A DNA stretch of 64,000 nt, from the NCBI GenBank assembly GCA_013284265.1, contig JABTBR010000008.1, positions 95,537 to 159,536 on the forward strand. Direction: 5' to 3'. The stretch comes from Oxalobacteraceae bacterium. GTDB taxonomy: Bacteria; Pseudomonadota; Gammaproteobacteria; Burkholderiales; Burkholderiaceae_D. Every line of letters starts with the position of its first letter. Position 1 is the stretch's first letter. Shown here in pieces: positions 9,237-19,415 of the stretch. Below the pieces are notes generated by a model. It worked only from the letters and a program-made list of their open reading frames with translations, was not told the DNA's origin and did no database searches. The translations under genes were made by a program, and so were the position numbers.

Positions 9237-10421
9237 ATGGACCTGCTGAACAATCTGCAAAGCCAGCTGGACGTGCTGGAACAGCATTCGCTGATCCGCA
9301 AGCGCCGTACCGTGGACTCGCCTTGCGGTCCGCGCGTGCAGGTGGGCGGACGCGAACTGCTGGCCTTCTGCACCAATGACTATCTGGGCCTGGCCAGCCA
9401 TCCGGCGCTGGCCGCCGCGCTGGCCGAGGGCGCGTCCCTGTATGGCGTCGGCAGCGGCGCCTCGCACCTGATCAGTGGCCATGGCCGCGCCCACGCCCAG
9501 CTGGAAGAACGGCTGGCGCAGTTCGTCGGCGCCCACCTGGAGTCGCCGCGCGCGCTGACCTTCTGCACCGGCTATATGGCCAATCTGGCCGTGCTGACCG
9601 GCCTGACCGCGGGCGACCGCGATGCCGAGATCTTCTCCGAGGCGCTCAACCACGCCTCGCTGATCGATGGCGCCCGCCTGTCGCGCGCCACCGTCAAGGT
9701 CTACCCGCATGCCGATCTGGCAGCGCTGGGCGCCCTGCTGGCCGCCAGCAAGGCCGCTACCAAGGTGGTAGTGACCGACAGCGTGTTCAGCATGGACGGC
9801 AACCTGGCCCCGCTGCCGGCCATCCTGGCCCTGTGCGAACAGCACGGCGCCTGGCTGGTGATCGACGACGCCCACGGCTTCGGCACCCTGGGCCAGAACG
9901 GCCATGGCGCGCTGGAGCACTTCAATCTGAAATCGCCCTATCTGGTCTATATGGGCACGCTGGGCAAGGCGGCCGGCGTGGGCGGCGCCTTCATCGCCGC
10001 CCATGAGCTGGTGATCGAGACCCTGATCCAGAAAGCCCGTCCGTATATCTTCACCACGGCCACCCCGCAGGCCATGGCGCACGCCCTGCTGACCAGCCTG
10101 GACCTGCTGGAAGGGCCCGAAGGGCAACGGCGACGTGCACAGTTGCAAGCTTTGGTGGCACAATTGGACGATGGCCTGCGCCTGGAGCGCTGGCAGCGCA
10201 TGCCCTCGGCCACCGCGATCCAGCCTATCCTGATCGGGGATAATGCGGAAACCATGCAAGCCGGCGCGGCCCTGTACGAGCAGGGCCTGTGGGTGGGCGC
10301 GATCCGCCCGCCTACCGTACCGGCGGGGACGGCGCGTCTGCGGGTGACGCTGTCAGCTGGCCATACGGATGAGGAAGTGGCACGCCTGATCACCGCAATC
10401 AACGCATTGGAAAGGACTTGA
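9237..10421 (+). CDS. bioF: 8-amino-7-oxononanoate synthase
   Basis: BioF condenses pimeloyl-thioester with L-alanine, the first step of biotin ring assembly. This PLP enzyme of the alpha-oxoamine synthase family has 394 residues, the usual length. It shows [13 protein letters not shown] near residue 42, [11 protein letters not shown] near 75-85, DDAHGFG with the PLP-contacting aspartate near 205-211, and [15 protein letters not shown] with the Schiff-base lysine. It starts 2 bases after the bioA stop, so translation is likely coupled. Confidence 0.95.
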   Translation: MDLLNNLQSQLDVLEQHSLIRKRRTVDSPCGPRVQVGGRELLAFCTNDYLGLASHPALAAALAEGASLYGVGSGASHLISGHGRAHAQLEERLAQFVGAHLESPRALTFCTGYMANLAVLTGLTAGDRDAEIFSEALNHASLIDGARLSRATVKVYPHADLAALGALLAASKAATKVVVTDSVFSMDGNLAPLPAILALCEQHGAWLVIDDAHGFGTLGQNGHGALEHFNLKSPYLVYMGTLGKAAGVGGAFIAAHELVIETLIQKARPYIFTTATPQAMAHALLTSLDLLEGPEGQRRRAQLQALVAQLDDGLRLERWQRMPSATAIQPILIGDNAETMQAGAALYEQGLWVGAIRPPTVPAGTARLRVTLSAGHTDEEVARLITAINALERT

Positions 10422-10422
10422 T

Positions 10423-11223
10423 ATGAGTCTGGACGACCCTGTTTTGGCCCCCGTTTTGGATCCGGCGCGCGAACTGGCCCCGCAAGCACAGGCCGCACCG
10501 GCCGGCAGCGGCCTGCCGCCGCGCTTCGCCTGCTTCGTCACCGGCACCGACACTGAAATCGGCAAGACCATGGTCTCGGCCGCGCTGCTGCATGCGCTGG
10601 TGCAGAACGGCGTGCGCGCCTGCGGCATGAAGCCGGTGGCCGCCGGCGCCGAGCTGCGCAACGGCGTGCTGCACAACGACGATGCCGACCGCCTGATCGC
10701 GGCCGGCAACGTCACGCTGCCGCAGTCGCTCACCACGCCGTTCATGCTGACCGAACCGGCCGCGCCGCATATCGCCGCCGAAATCGACGACACCTATATT
10801 TCGCCGGTGCCCATCCTGGCCGCCTACATCGAAGTCAGCGCCGCCTCCGACGCGGTGGTGGTCGAAGGCGTGGGCGGCTTCAAGGTGCCGCTCAACGAGG
10901 AATTCGACACCGCCGACCTGGCCGAACAGCTCGATCTGCCGGTGGTGCTGGTGGTGGGCATGCGGCTCGGCTGCATCAGCCATGCGCTGCTGACGGTGGA
11001 GGCGATCTCCGCCCGCAACCTGATGCTGGCCGGCTGGGTCGCCAATGAAGTCGACCCGGACATGGCCTACATCGACGAAAACATCGACGCACTGCAGCAG
11101 CGCATTCCCGCGCCGCTGCTGGGCCGCGTGCCGCGCCTGGACAATCCGTCCGCCGCCGCCGCCGCCGAGTATCTGGATTTTAGCCAGCTGCCGAACTGGC
11201 CTGTTGGCCGCAATAACACATGA
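10423..11223 (+). CDS. bioD: Dethiobiotin synthetase
   Basis: BioD carboxylates diaminopelargonate with ATP and CO2 to form dethiobiotin. The 266-residue protein has the P-loop [18 protein letters not shown] near residues 40-57, the CGMKPVAAG substrate loop and [13 protein letters not shown] near 144-156. About 35 N-terminal residues precede the conserved core and look like a low-complexity extension ([20 protein letters not shown]); the true start could be later, but no better start was found. It begins 1 base after bioF and overlaps the ATG upstream of bioB. Confidence 0.92.
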   Translation: MSLDDPVLAPVLDPARELAPQAQAAPAGSGLPPRFACFVTGTDTEIGKTMVSAALLHALVQNGVRACGMKPVAAGAELRNGVLHNDDADRLIAAGNVTLPQSLTTPFMLTEPAAPHIAAEIDDTYISPVPILAAYIEVSAASDAVVVEGVGGFKVPLNEEFDTADLAEQLDLPVVLVVGMRLGCISHALLTVEAISARNLMLAGWVANEVDPDMAYIDENIDALQQRIPAPLLGRVPRLDNPSAAAAAEYLDFSQLPNWPVGRNNT

Positions 11224-11249
11224 AACACTTGAACGTAGAAGGAAACACG

Positions 11250-12293
11250 ATGTCCCTGAACCAAGAACCAAAAACCGTCTCCCTGCACCGCCCGGGCGCA
11301 CCGATCACCCTGCCGCCTGCCGCCACCTGGCCGCTGGAAGACGTGCTGGCCCTGTTCGACCTGCCCTTCAACGACCTGATGTTCCGCGCCCAGCAAAGCC
11401 ATCGCCTGAACTTCCCCGACGGCGACGTGGAACTGGCCACCCTGCTGTCGATCAAGACCGGCGGCTGCGAAGAGGACTGCGGCTACTGCCCGCAAGCCGC
11501 GCGCTACGACACCGGCGTCGAAGCCAAGAAGATCCTCGACATCGAGACCGTGCTGGATGCGGCCCGTCAGGCCAAGGACAACGGCGCCACCCGCTTCTGC
11601 ATGGGCGCCGCCTGGCGCAGCCCGAAAGAGCGCGACATGGACAAGGTTGAAGAAATGGTGCGCGAAGTAAAAGCGCTGGGCCTGGAAACTTGCGCCACCC
11701 TGGGCATGCTGGAAGAAGGCCAGGCCAACCGCCTGAAAGAAGCCGGCCTGGATTACTACAACCACAACCTGGACACCGCGCCCGAGTTCTACGACAACGT
11801 GATCTCCACCCGCGAATACCAGGACCGCCTGGACACCCTGGGCCGCGTGCGCGAAGCGGGCCTGAAGGTCTGCTGCGGCGGCATCGTCGGCATGGGCGAG
11901 ACGCGTCTGCAGCGCGCCGGCCTGATCGCCCAACTGGCCAATCTGAATCCGTATCCGGAATCGGTGCCGGTCAACCATCTGGTGCAGGTGGAAGGTACGC
12001 CTTTGTTCGGCATGGACCCGCTGGACCCGTTCGAATTCGTGCGCACCATCGCCGTTGCGCGCATCACCATGCCGAAGGCGCGCGTGCGTCTGTCGGCAGG
12101 CCGCCGCCAGATGGGCGAAGCGGTGCAGGCGATGTGCTTCCTGGCGGGCGCCAACTCGATCTTCTACGGCGACAAGCTGCTCACCACCGACAATCCGGAA
12201 GCCGAGGACGACCGCACCCTGCTGAACAAGCTGGGCCTGCAAACGCGCGGCGCCATGCTGGAATCGGCGCCGAAGGAAAAGTGCGGCTGCTAA
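11250..12293 (+). CDS. bioB: Biotin synthase
   Basis: BioB is the radical-SAM enzyme inserting sulfur into dethiobiotin. The 347-residue protein carries the iron-sulfur motif [18 protein letters not shown], then [14 protein letters not shown], the YYNHNLDT motif and a C-terminal [17 protein letters not shown]. An in-frame ATG at 11220 overlaps the bioD stop as ATGA, but the AAGGA at 11239-11243 is ideally placed for ATG 11250, giving MSLNQEPK. The protein ends in KEKCGC, a cysteine-containing tail. A repeat with a hairpin and T-run follows 30 bases later and may end the transcript. Confidence 0.95.
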   Translation: MSLNQEPKTVSLHRPGAPITLPPAATWPLEDVLALFDLPFNDLMFRAQQSHRLNFPDGDVELATLLSIKTGGCEEDCGYCPQAARYDTGVEAKKILDIETVLDAARQAKDNGATRFCMGAAWRSPKERDMDKVEEMVREVKALGLETCATLGMLEEGQANRLKEAGLDYYNHNLDTAPEFYDNVISTREYQDRLDTLGRVREAGLKVCCGGIVGMGETRLQRAGLIAQLANLNPYPESVPVNHLVQVEGTPLFGMDPLDPFEFVRTIAVARITMPKARVRLSAGRRQMGEAVQAMCFLAGANSIFYGDKLLTTDNPEAEDDRTLLNKLGLQTRGAMLESAPKEKCGC

Positions 12294-12323
12294 AAAAGTA
12301 AGCGGGCCGCGACGCTCGCAAAG

Positions 12324-12390
12324 AACCCAAGGCAAAGAGCCGGGGTACGACCCGCCGGGTCGTACCCCAGGGTTACGCCCTGGGTTTTTT
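12324..12390. repeat. compound palindromic intergenic repeat, copy 2
   Basis: The outer arms AACCCAAGGC and GCCCTGGGTT flank an inner hairpin GGGGTACGACC-CGC-CGGGTCGTACCCC. Other copies have TCTGACC/GGTCAGA arms here; this copy has TACGACC on the left and GGTCGTA on the right, a two-sided compensating change. It ends in TTTTTT at 12385-12390, so it could work as a plus-strand terminator for the liuB-bioB transcript, leaving liuD under its own promoter. A TATAAA at about 12470 is a weak -10 candidate for liuD. Confidence 0.8.
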
Positions 12391-12508
12391 GCCAGCCGTA
12401 GCGGCCCGCCAACAAATCCACAAGCACCGAACCGTCATCGTACCCCGTACCGGACACCCCGCCGGACATATAAAAAACTTCCAGCCACAAGCTGCAAAGA
12501 GAGAGACC

Positions 12509-14566
12509 ATGTTCACAAAAATCCTGATCGCCAACCGCGGCGAAATCGCCTGCCGGGTTGCGGCCACCGCGCGCCGCATGGGCATCAAGACCGTTGCCGT
12601 GTATTCCGAAGCCGATGCCGGCGCAGCCCACGTGGCGGCTTGCGACGAGGCGGTGCTGATCGGCCCCGCGGCGGCCAAGGAAAGCTATCTGCGCGGCGAG
12701 AAAATCATCGCCGTGGCCAAGGCCACCGGCGCCCAGGCGATCCATCCTGGCTACGGCTTCCTGTCCGAGAACGCCGAATTCGCCGACGCCTGCGCCGAAG
12801 CGGGTCTGGTCTTTATCGGTCCGCCGGCATCGGCGATGCGCGCGATGGGCTCCAAATCGGCCGCCAAGACGCTGATGGAATCGGCCAAGGTGCCTCTGGT
12901 GCCGGGCTACCACGGCGAGAATCAGGATGCGGACTATCTGCACAAACAAGCCGACAGCATGGGCTACCCGGTACTGCTGAAGGCTTCGGCCGGCGGCGGC
13001 GGCAAGGGCATGCGCGTGATCGACTGTTCCGACGACTTCAAGGCCGCGCTGGCCTCGTGCAAGCGCGAAGCGATCAGCTCCTTCGGCGACGACAAGGTGC
13101 TGGCCGAAAAATACCTGCAGCGTCCCCGCCACATCGAAATCCAGGTGTTCGCCGATACGCTGGGTAACTGCATTTACCTGTTCGAGCGCGACTGCTCGGT
13201 GCAGCGCCGCCACCAGAAGGTGCTGGAAGAAGCGCCAGCGCCGAACATGACGCAAGAGCGCCGCGCCGCCATGGGCGAAGCGGCCGTCGCCGCCGCGCGC
13301 GCCGTCGGCTACGTCGGTGCCGGCACGGTGGAGTTCATCGTCAACCAGGACGGCACCTTCTACTTCATGGAGATGAACACCCGCCTGCAGGTGGAGCATC
13401 CGGTGACGGAAATGATCACCGGCACCGACCTGGTGGAATGGCAGTTGCGCGTGGCCGCCGGCCTGCCGCTGCCGAAACAGCAGCATGAACTGGCCATCCA
13501 CGGCCATGCGATCGAGGCGCGCATCTACGCCGAGAATCCGGAAAAAGGCTTCCTGCCGTCGATCGGCACGCTGCGCCACATGGCCACGCCGGGCGCGGTA
13601 ACGTTCGAACTGGGCATGGGTAACGGCGTGCTGCCGGCCGCCGTGCGCATCGACTCGGGCGTACGCCAGGGCGACGCGATTTCGCCCTTCTACGATCCGA
13701 TGATCGCCAAGCTGATCGTCTGGGGTGCCGACCGCGCCCAGGCGCTGGCGCGCATGGCCCAGGCGCTGGCCGAATACCGCATCGTCGGCCTGTCGACCAA
13801 CGTCGCCTTCCTCAAGCGCCTGGTCGAAGGCCAGGCCTTCTCGCAGGCCGAGCTGGACACCGGCCTGATCGAACGCAATCAGGCCAGCCTGTTCCCGCCC
13901 GCGCAGGCGGCCGCCGACGGCGCGCTGGCACTGGCCGCCGTGGCCCTGATCGAAGCGGAGAAGGATGCCTCGGCCGCCCAGTCGGGCGCGCACAGCGCCG
14001 ACCCGTGGGGCCAGGCACTGGGCTGGCGCCTGAATAACGCCTTCGCACGCACGCTGTCCTTCGGCGACGAGTATGCCGCCACGCTGCCGGCCAAGGCCTA
14101 TGGCGTGCGCATCACCTACCGCGCCAGCGACTGGCTGTTCGAGCAGCCCGCCGTAGCTGGCGATGCGCCGCGCGTGCTGTCGCTGACGGCGCAGAACGGC
14201 CATGAACTGAGCATTCGCCTGGGCGACCAGGCCGTGCACGGCACCGTGCTGCGCGACGGCGAACTGCTGCACGTGTTTACCGGCGGACGCCACTACCCGC
14301 TCAGCTTCAACGATCCGATGGCGCATGCCGGCGAGAGCGAGGCCGAAGGCGGACGCCTGACCGCGCCGATGCCGGGCAAGGTGGTCGCGGTGCTGGCCTC
14401 CAAGGGCCAGCAGGTGACCAAGGGCGATCCGCTGGTGATCATGGAGGCGATGAAGATGGAGCACACCATCGCCGCCCCGCACGACGGCGTGGTGGAAGAC
14501 ATTCTGTACAACGTCGGCGATCAGGTGGCCGATGGCGCGCCGCTGCTGGCGTTCAAGGCAGCGTAA
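12509..14566 (+). CDS. liuD: Methylcrotonyl-CoA carboxylase, biotin-carrying (alpha) subunit
   Basis: This 685-residue protein joins an N-terminal biotin carboxylase (MFTKILIANRGEIACRVAATARRMG; ATP-grasp with KASAGGGGKGMRVI near residues 158-171; EMNTRLQVEHPVTE near 288-301) to a C-terminal biotinyl domain. The attachment site EAMKMEH has K649. It carboxylates its own biotin and passes it to LiuB. The length and one-chain arrangement match LiuD/MccA. The ATG at 12509 follows an AAAGAGAGAGACC purine stretch. Propionyl- and geranyl-CoA carboxylase alpha subunits have the same layout; the neighbouring liu genes decide the assignment. Confidence 0.92.
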   Translation: MFTKILIANRGEIACRVAATARRMGIKTVAVYSEADAGAAHVAACDEAVLIGPAAAKESYLRGEKIIAVAKATGAQAIHPGYGFLSENAEFADACAEAGLVFIGPPASAMRAMGSKSAAKTLMESAKVPLVPGYHGENQDADYLHKQADSMGYPVLLKASAGGGGKGMRVIDCSDDFKAALASCKREAISSFGDDKVLAEKYLQRPRHIEIQVFADTLGNCIYLFERDCSVQRRHQKVLEEAPAPNMTQERRAAMGEAAVAAARAVGYVGAGTVEFIVNQDGTFYFMEMNTRLQVEHPVTEMITGTDLVEWQLRVAAGLPLPKQQHELAIHGHAIEARIYAENPEKGFLPSIGTLRHMATPGAVTFELGMGNGVLPAAVRIDSGVRQGDAISPFYDPMIAKLIVWGADRAQALARMAQALAEYRIVGLSTNVAFLKRLVEGQAFSQAELDTGLIERNQASLFPPAQAAADGALALAAVALIEAEKDASAAQSGAHSADPWGQALGWRLNNAFARTLSFGDEYAATLPAKAYGVRITYRASDWLFEQPAVAGDAPRVLSLTAQNGHELSIRLGDQAVHGTVLRDGELLHVFTGGRHYPLSFNDPMAHAGESEAEGGRLTAPMPGKVVAVLASKGQQVTKGDPLVIMEAMKMEHTIAAPHDGVVEDILYNVGDQVADGAPLLAFKAA

Positions 14567-14578
14567 GGAGGCATGGCC

Positions 14579-15514
14579 ATGACACGCATTTTGCTGCACC
14601 GGGCCGATGGCAAGACCGATGCATGGGTCAAGGACTTCGCGCGCTGCATGCCCGACGCCGAAGTGGAAATCTGGCGCGCGGGCGAGCCGGTGGCGCCCTA
14701 TGATTACGCGGTGGTGTGGTCGCCGCCGGAAGCGATGCTGGCCGACCTGGCCAAGGTCAAGGCGATCTTCCTGACCGGCGCCGGTGCCGACGGCCTGCTC
14801 AAGTTCGGCGATGCGCTGCCGCCCAATGTGCCCATCATCCGCCTGGGCGATGCCGGCATGGGTGTGCAGATGGCCGAATATGTGGCGCATGCGGTGCTGC
14901 GCTACTTCCGCCGTTTCGACGAATACGAAGCGCAGGCGCGGGCCGGCCAGTGGCTGCCGCTGCCCCAGCATCCCAAGGAAGATTTTTCCATCGGCGTGCT
15001 GGGCATGGGCGTGCTGGGCACGCGCGTGCTCGAAGCGCTGGCGCCGTTCGGCTTCCCGCTGCGCGGCTGGAGCCGCACCGAGAAAACCCTGCCCGGCGTG
15101 CAGTGCTATCACGGCGCCGATGGACTCGACACCTTCCTGCGCGGCAGCCGCGTGCTGGTCTGCATGCTGCCGCTGACGCCGGACACCAGCAACCTGGTCG
15201 ACCGCAGCAATATGAGCAAGCTGCCGGCCGGCGCCTACCTGATCAACGTGGCGCGCGGCGCCCATGTGGCCGAACCGGACCTGCTCACCTTGATCAAGTC
15301 CGGCCATATCGCCGCCGCCACGCTGGACGTGTTCCGCAACGAGCCGCTGCCCTCGCAGCACCCGTTCTGGCAGGAGCCGCGCATCACCATCACGCCGCAT
15401 ATCTCGGCCCTGACCCTGCGGCGCGAAAGCGTGCAGCAGATCGTCGAAAAAATCGGCCGCCTGAACAAGGGCGAAGCGGTGGACGGTGTCGTCGACCGCA
15501 CCCAAGGTTATTGA
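14579..15514 (+). CDS. ghrA: Glyoxylate/hydroxypyruvate reductase A-like D-2-hydroxyacid dehydrogenase
   Basis: This 311-residue member of the D-isomer-specific 2-hydroxyacid dehydrogenase family reduces 2-keto acids with NAD(P)H. The Rossmann motif GVLGMGVLGTRVLEAL lies near residues 139-154, INVARGAHV holds the catalytic arginine, and ITPHISALT supplies the catalytic histidine in GhrA style. ATG at 14573 is only one base from the AAGGAGG at 14565-14571, so ATG 14579 (MTRILLH) is chosen. It is inserted between liuD and liuE. A role in reducing a leucine-derived keto acid is possible but unproven. Confidence 0.82.
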   Translation: MTRILLHRADGKTDAWVKDFARCMPDAEVEIWRAGEPVAPYDYAVVWSPPEAMLADLAKVKAIFLTGAGADGLLKFGDALPPNVPIIRLGDAGMGVQMAEYVAHAVLRYFRRFDEYEAQARAGQWLPLPQHPKEDFSIGVLGMGVLGTRVLEALAPFGFPLRGWSRTEKTLPGVQCYHGADGLDTFLRGSRVLVCMLPLTPDTSNLVDRSNMSKLPAGAYLINVARGAHVAEPDLLTLIKSGHIAAATLDVFRNEPLPSQHPFWQEPRITITPHISALTLRRESVQQIVEKIGRLNKGEAVDGVVDRTQGY

Positions 15515-15528
15515 ATACAGGAGACTCC

Positions 15529-16449
15529 ATGCTTACCCAAACCACCCTGCCCAAGCAGGTCAAGATCGTTGAAGTCGGTCCGCGCGACGGCCTGCAGAAC
15601 GAGAAGGAAAACGTCCCGGCGGAAGTAAAGATCGAACTGATCAACCGCCTCTCCAGCGCCGGCTTCCGCAATATCGAAGCGGCGTCGTTTGTGTCGCCCA
15701 AATGGGTGCCGCAGATGGCCACCAGCGCCGAAGTCATGGCCGGCATCGAACGCCGTGCCGGCGTGATCTATTCCGCGCTGACGCCGAATATGCAGGGCTT
15801 CGACGCGGCGCTGGCCGCCGGTGCGGGCGAGGTCGTGATCTTCGGTTCGGCCTCGGAAGCGTTCTCGCAAAAGAACATCAACTGCTCGATCGCCGAATCG
15901 GTGGCGCGCTTCGAAGGCGTGGCCAAGGCCGCGCGCGATCACGGCCTGCGCCTGCGCGGCAGCATCAGTTGCGCCTTCGGCTGCCCCTACCAGGGCGAGG
16001 TGCCACTCGACACCGTGGCCGACGTGGTGGCGCGCATGCGCGACCTGGGCTGCGACGAGATCGACATCGCCGACACCATCGGCGTGGCCACCCCGCGCAA
16101 GACCCAGCTGGTGATGCAGCGCGCCAGCCAGGAGTTCGCCATCGGCGGCCTGTCCGGCCACTTCCACGACACCTATGGCCAGGCGCTGGCGAATATCTAT
16201 GCCAGCCTGGAAGTGGGGATCGCTATCTTCCATTCCTCGGTGACGGGTCTGGGCGGCTGCCCTTACGCCAAGGGCGCCACCGGCAACGTCGCCACCGAGG
16301 ATGTGCTGTACATGATGGCGGGGCTGGGCATCGACACCGGCATCGATCTGGACATCGTGGTCGACGCGGGCCAGTTCATCTCGCAATTCCTCGGCCGCAA
16401 AGGCGCCAGCCGGGCCGGCAACGCGATCGCCGCCAAGCGCGCGGGCTAA
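15529..16449 (+). CDS. liuE: Hydroxymethylglutaryl-CoA lyase
   Basis: This lyase splits HMG-CoA into acetyl-CoA and acetoacetate, the last step of leucine breakdown. The 306-residue TIM-barrel protein shows VEVGPRDGLQNEK near residues 14-26, ASFVSPKWVPQMA near 49-61, GHFHDTYGQALAN near 209-221 and GLGGCPYAKGATGN with the catalytic cysteine near 240-253. The ATG at 15529 follows ACAGGAGACTCC. The frame stays open far upstream inside ghrA, but that stretch has shadow composition. A strong GC hairpin lies just after the stop. Confidence 0.94.
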   Translation: MLTQTTLPKQVKIVEVGPRDGLQNEKENVPAEVKIELINRLSSAGFRNIEAASFVSPKWVPQMATSAEVMAGIERRAGVIYSALTPNMQGFDAALAAGAGEVVIFGSASEAFSQKNINCSIAESVARFEGVAKAARDHGLRLRGSISCAFGCPYQGEVPLDTVADVVARMRDLGCDEIDIADTIGVATPRKTQLVMQRASQEFAIGGLSGHFHDTYGQALANIYASLEVGIAIFHSSVTGLGGCPYAKGATGNVATEDVLYMMAGLGIDTGIDLDIVVDAGQFISQFLGRKGASRAGNAIAAKRAG

Positions 16450-16460
16450 ATGTAGAATGA

Positions 16461-16483
16461 TCCGGCGCCCCTGCGGCGCCGGA
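16461..16483 (+). terminator. GC-rich stem-loop after liuE
   Basis: TCCGGCGCC and GGCGCCGGA form a perfect 9-base-pair stem with a 5-base loop, 11 bases after the liuE stop. Only scattered T residues follow, so it may be a weak or Rho-assisted terminator or a transcript-stabilising hairpin. The following 170 bases to vgrG hold no recognisable gene. Confidence 0.5.
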
Positions 16484-16658
16484 TTACTGCTGTTCCGTTT
16501 GTCCCCACTCCCCCAGAAAATCCCCGTGCGATAAGCTTGCGCCTCGTCTTGCGCTCCGCTTCAAAAATTGTCGGATGTCAATAATCGCATCTTGCAGTCG
16601 TGACACCATCCACCAGACCGGCTAAAGGGAAACCCAGCCAGCGGATAGGGAGACGATC

Positions 16659-19406
16659 GTGGATGGCAATGGCACATTCTTCGACTTACTCAAGCAGGTA
16701 AGGGAGCTGACGGCCTTCAGCCGCCCTTTGCGGCTGCGCCTGGACCTGCCCAGCGGGCAATCCGACAGTCTGCTGCTGCCGCAGCGCGTGGTCGGCACCG
16801 AGACAATCTGCGGCGGTATCGAGTACCGCGTGCTGTGCGTGTCGGAGGAGGTAGAGCTACCGCTCAAGCAAATGATCGCCGTGGCGGCCACGCTCGAATT
16901 TGTCACCGACATTGGCGAACTGCGTAGCGTCTGCGGCATCGTCACCGAAGCCAGTTCGGGCGACAGCGACGGCGGTCTGGCTAGCTACCAGCTGGTGCTA
17001 CGCGATGCGCTGACCATTATGGAAAAGCGTATCAACACTCGCGTTTTCCGCAATATGAATGAAGTCGGGATCGTCTACCAGATCCTCAATGAATGGCAAC
17101 TGGGGAATCCCCTGCTTGGCATCTGCTTCACATACGAAGTCGATCAAGCTTTTGGCCAGTGCACCTATCCGCAGCGCGAATTCACCATGCAGCACAACGA
17201 ATCGGATGCCGATTTCATTCGTCGCCTGCTGAAGCGGCGCGGCATCGGCTGGTATATCCGCGCCACACCAAGAGGAAGCTATTCCTTTCATACCTTGGTG
17301 CTGTTTAATTACCCGGGCAGCCTGCTTCAGAATGCGGCGGGGGAGATTCGCTATCACCGCGATGCCGCGACCGAAGAGCGCGATACGATCACCGCATGGC
17401 GCGCGGTACGCAGCCTGCAGCCGGGTAAGGTGACGCGCCACAGCTGGAATTACATGAACCCGGCAGGCACGCAGTTTATGGGCGCGCAAACCCGCAGCAA
17501 CACCAACCAGGGTGCCAGCGGCAATCAGCTGGCCGCGAGTCTGGACGATTATCAGATATTGATGCCGCATGCCGGTATCGACAACGAAGACCTGCTGAAC
17601 CTGGGTAAGCTGCACGTCAACCGGCACGACTACGAATCCAAATGCTTCCACGGCGAAGGCAGCGTGCGCGACCTGTGCGCCGGCGAATACTTCACCCTGA
17701 GCGGGCATCCGGAGATCGACACGCATCCGCGCGAGGAACGCGACTTCGTGGTCACGGCGCTGACGGTGACGGCGCAGAACAATCTGTCCAAGGCGCTGGC
17801 CGCGCGCGTCGAAGGACTGTTTTCCCGCAGCAGCTGGATGGGAGATGCGCAGCCGCGAACAGACGTGGCAGCACAGCTGGCAAATGGCCCGATGCGCATG
17901 CATGTTCAGTTCACGGCGGTGCGGCGCGGCATCGATATTGTGCCGGCCTGGGATGCGCGCATCGACCTGCCGCAGGTGGGCATGCAAAGCGCGATGGTAG
18001 TCGGTCCGAAGGGGCAGGAAGTCCATTGCGACGACCTTGGCCGGGTGAAGATCCGCTTTCCTGGCACGCGTGAACAGGATCACGAGCATGCCCACGGTGC
18101 CGGCGCGTCCGACGGCGAATACGACTCGGCCTGGGTGCGCGTGGCGTCCAACTGGGCCGGCAATGGACCGGGCAATGTGGGCCAATGCGGCACGGTAGGC
18201 TTGCCGCGCATCGGCAGCGAAGTGCTGATCGCCTTCCTCGGCGGCGATCCGGATAAGCCTGTGATCGTCGGCCAGTTGTACAACTCAATGGCGCCGCCTC
18301 CCGCTTTGAGCAATCTTGGCAACCTGCCGGGCAATTGTTATCTCTCGGGCATCAAGAGCCGCGAAGTACGCGGCAGCCGTGCCAACCAGCTACGCTTTGA
18401 CGATACCAGCGGCCGGATCAACGCTCAACTGGCCAGCGATCATGGACAAACGCAGCTGAACCTGGGCTTTCTCACCCAGCCCTTGTTCGATGGCGAAAGC
18501 GAAGCGCGCGGCGAAGGCGCAGAACTGCGCAGCGACCACGCGGTATCGATTCGTGGCGCGAAAGGTGTGCTGCTTAGCGCAAGCAAAGACACGAACGCTT
18601 CCGAGCCCTTGCTTAGCCGGGAAGGGCTCGCCGGCACGGCGGAATTGGGACAGCAGGTGGCCCGGCAGCTGTCCAGCCTCGCGGAAAAGCTCGCGGAAGA
18701 TGCCCCGGATGGCCCGGAACTGGCGAATCTGGGGGACAAGATCAAGGACTGGGATGGCAACGGTGAACCCATCGTCGCCTTGAGCGCGCAGGCGGGGGCG
18801 TTCATTGGCAGCCAGCAGGCCGTGGCGATATGCGCGCAGTCCTCGATAGACCTGGTCAGTGCGGGCGACACGCGCGTCGGCACCGGCGCAAATCTGTTGC
18901 TCAGGGCCGCGCGCGGCGTCAGCCTGTTCGCCTTCAAGCTCGGCATCAAACTGATTGCGGCGAGCGGCGCCATTCGTATCCAGGCACAGAGCGGCGATAT
19001 CGAAATCACGACGACAAAACGCATCAAGCTAATCGCAACGGAAGGGATCGAGTTGCAATCGGATGCGATAAAAATAGTCGCCAAGGACTGTCAGGCGGAC
19101 TATGGCGGCGGTGCGATCACACAGCAAAGCAGCGGTGCTCATACGATCAAATCCTCCCGCTTCAACCACGAGAACGGCGGCGCGGGGAGCCCAGAAAATC
19201 TCGATCTTCCGACGACAGAAGTTGACCATGATCAGCGGGTGGAGGTATCGGATCTCAGATCCAACGAACCCATTCCCAACCGCCGCTATCGCATCACCTC
19301 GGAGGATGGGCGGGTATTTGAAGGGACCACGGACGAGGATGGGCTGACAGAAAAAATCAGCACCAAGCTCGCATTTGGACACTACGAAATCGAATTGCTG
19401 GATTGA
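16659..19406 (+). CDS. vgrG: Type VI secretion spike protein VgrG
   Basis: VgrG trimers form the puncturing tip of the type VI secretion system and carry effectors. This 915-residue protein has a gp27/phage-tail-like N-terminal region (FSRPLRLRLDLPSG, then REFTMQHNESDADFIRRLLK near residues 168-187). The gp5 OB-fold with CDDLGRVKIRFPG is near 452-464 and DSAWVRVASNWAG follows. A DUF2345 beta-helix region spans roughly residues 640-830. The last 60 residues (VSDLRSNEPIPNRRYRI onward) resemble a transthyretin-like extension that probably docks the lipase. It starts at GTG with AGGGAGA upstream. No sheath, baseplate or ClpV genes lie in the window, so this is an orphan vgrG island. Confidence 0.92.
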   Translation: MDGNGTFFDLLKQVRELTAFSRPLRLRLDLPSGQSDSLLLPQRVVGTETICGGIEYRVLCVSEEVELPLKQMIAVAATLEFVTDIGELRSVCGIVTEASSGDSDGGLASYQLVLRDALTIMEKRINTRVFRNMNEVGIVYQILNEWQLGNPLLGICFTYEVDQAFGQCTYPQREFTMQHNESDADFIRRLLKRRGIGWYIRATPRGSYSFHTLVLFNYPGSLLQNAAGEIRYHRDAATEERDTITAWRAVRSLQPGKVTRHSWNYMNPAGTQFMGAQTRSNTNQGASGNQLAASLDDYQILMPHAGIDNEDLLNLGKLHVNRHDYESKCFHGEGSVRDLCAGEYFTLSGHPEIDTHPREERDFVVTALTVTAQNNLSKALAARVEGLFSRSSWMGDAQPRTDVAAQLANGPMRMHVQFTAVRRGIDIVPAWDARIDLPQVGMQSAMVVGPKGQEVHCDDLGRVKIRFPGTREQDHEHAHGAGASDGEYDSAWVRVASNWAGNGPGNVGQCGTVGLPRIGSEVLIAFLGGDPDKPVIVGQLYNSMAPPPALSNLGNLPGNCYLSGIKSREVRGSRANQLRFDDTSGRINAQLASDHGQTQLNLGFLTQPLFDGESEARGEGAELRSDHAVSIRGAKGVLLSASKDTNASEPLLSREGLAGTAELGQQVARQLSSLAEKLAEDAPDGPELANLGDKIKDWDGNGEPIVALSAQAGAFIGSQQAVAICAQSSIDLVSAGDTRVGTGANLLLRAARGVSLFAFKLGIKLIAASGAIRIQAQSGDIEITTTKRIKLIATEGIELQSDAIKIVAKDCQADYGGGAITQQSSGAHTIKSSRFNHENGGAGSPENLDLPTTEVDHDQRVEVSDLRSNEPIPNRRYRITSEDGRVFEGTTDEDGLTEKISTKLAFGHYEIELLD

Positions 19407-19415
19407 GGAGGAGAC

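Noticed and set aside
12290..15505. Very long minus-strand open frame (over 1000 codons) opposite liuD and ghrA
   Set aside because: It is antisense to two certain genes with intact motifs, is rich in His/Arg/Gly/Gln, and has no recognisable domain. High-GC codon bias creates such frames.
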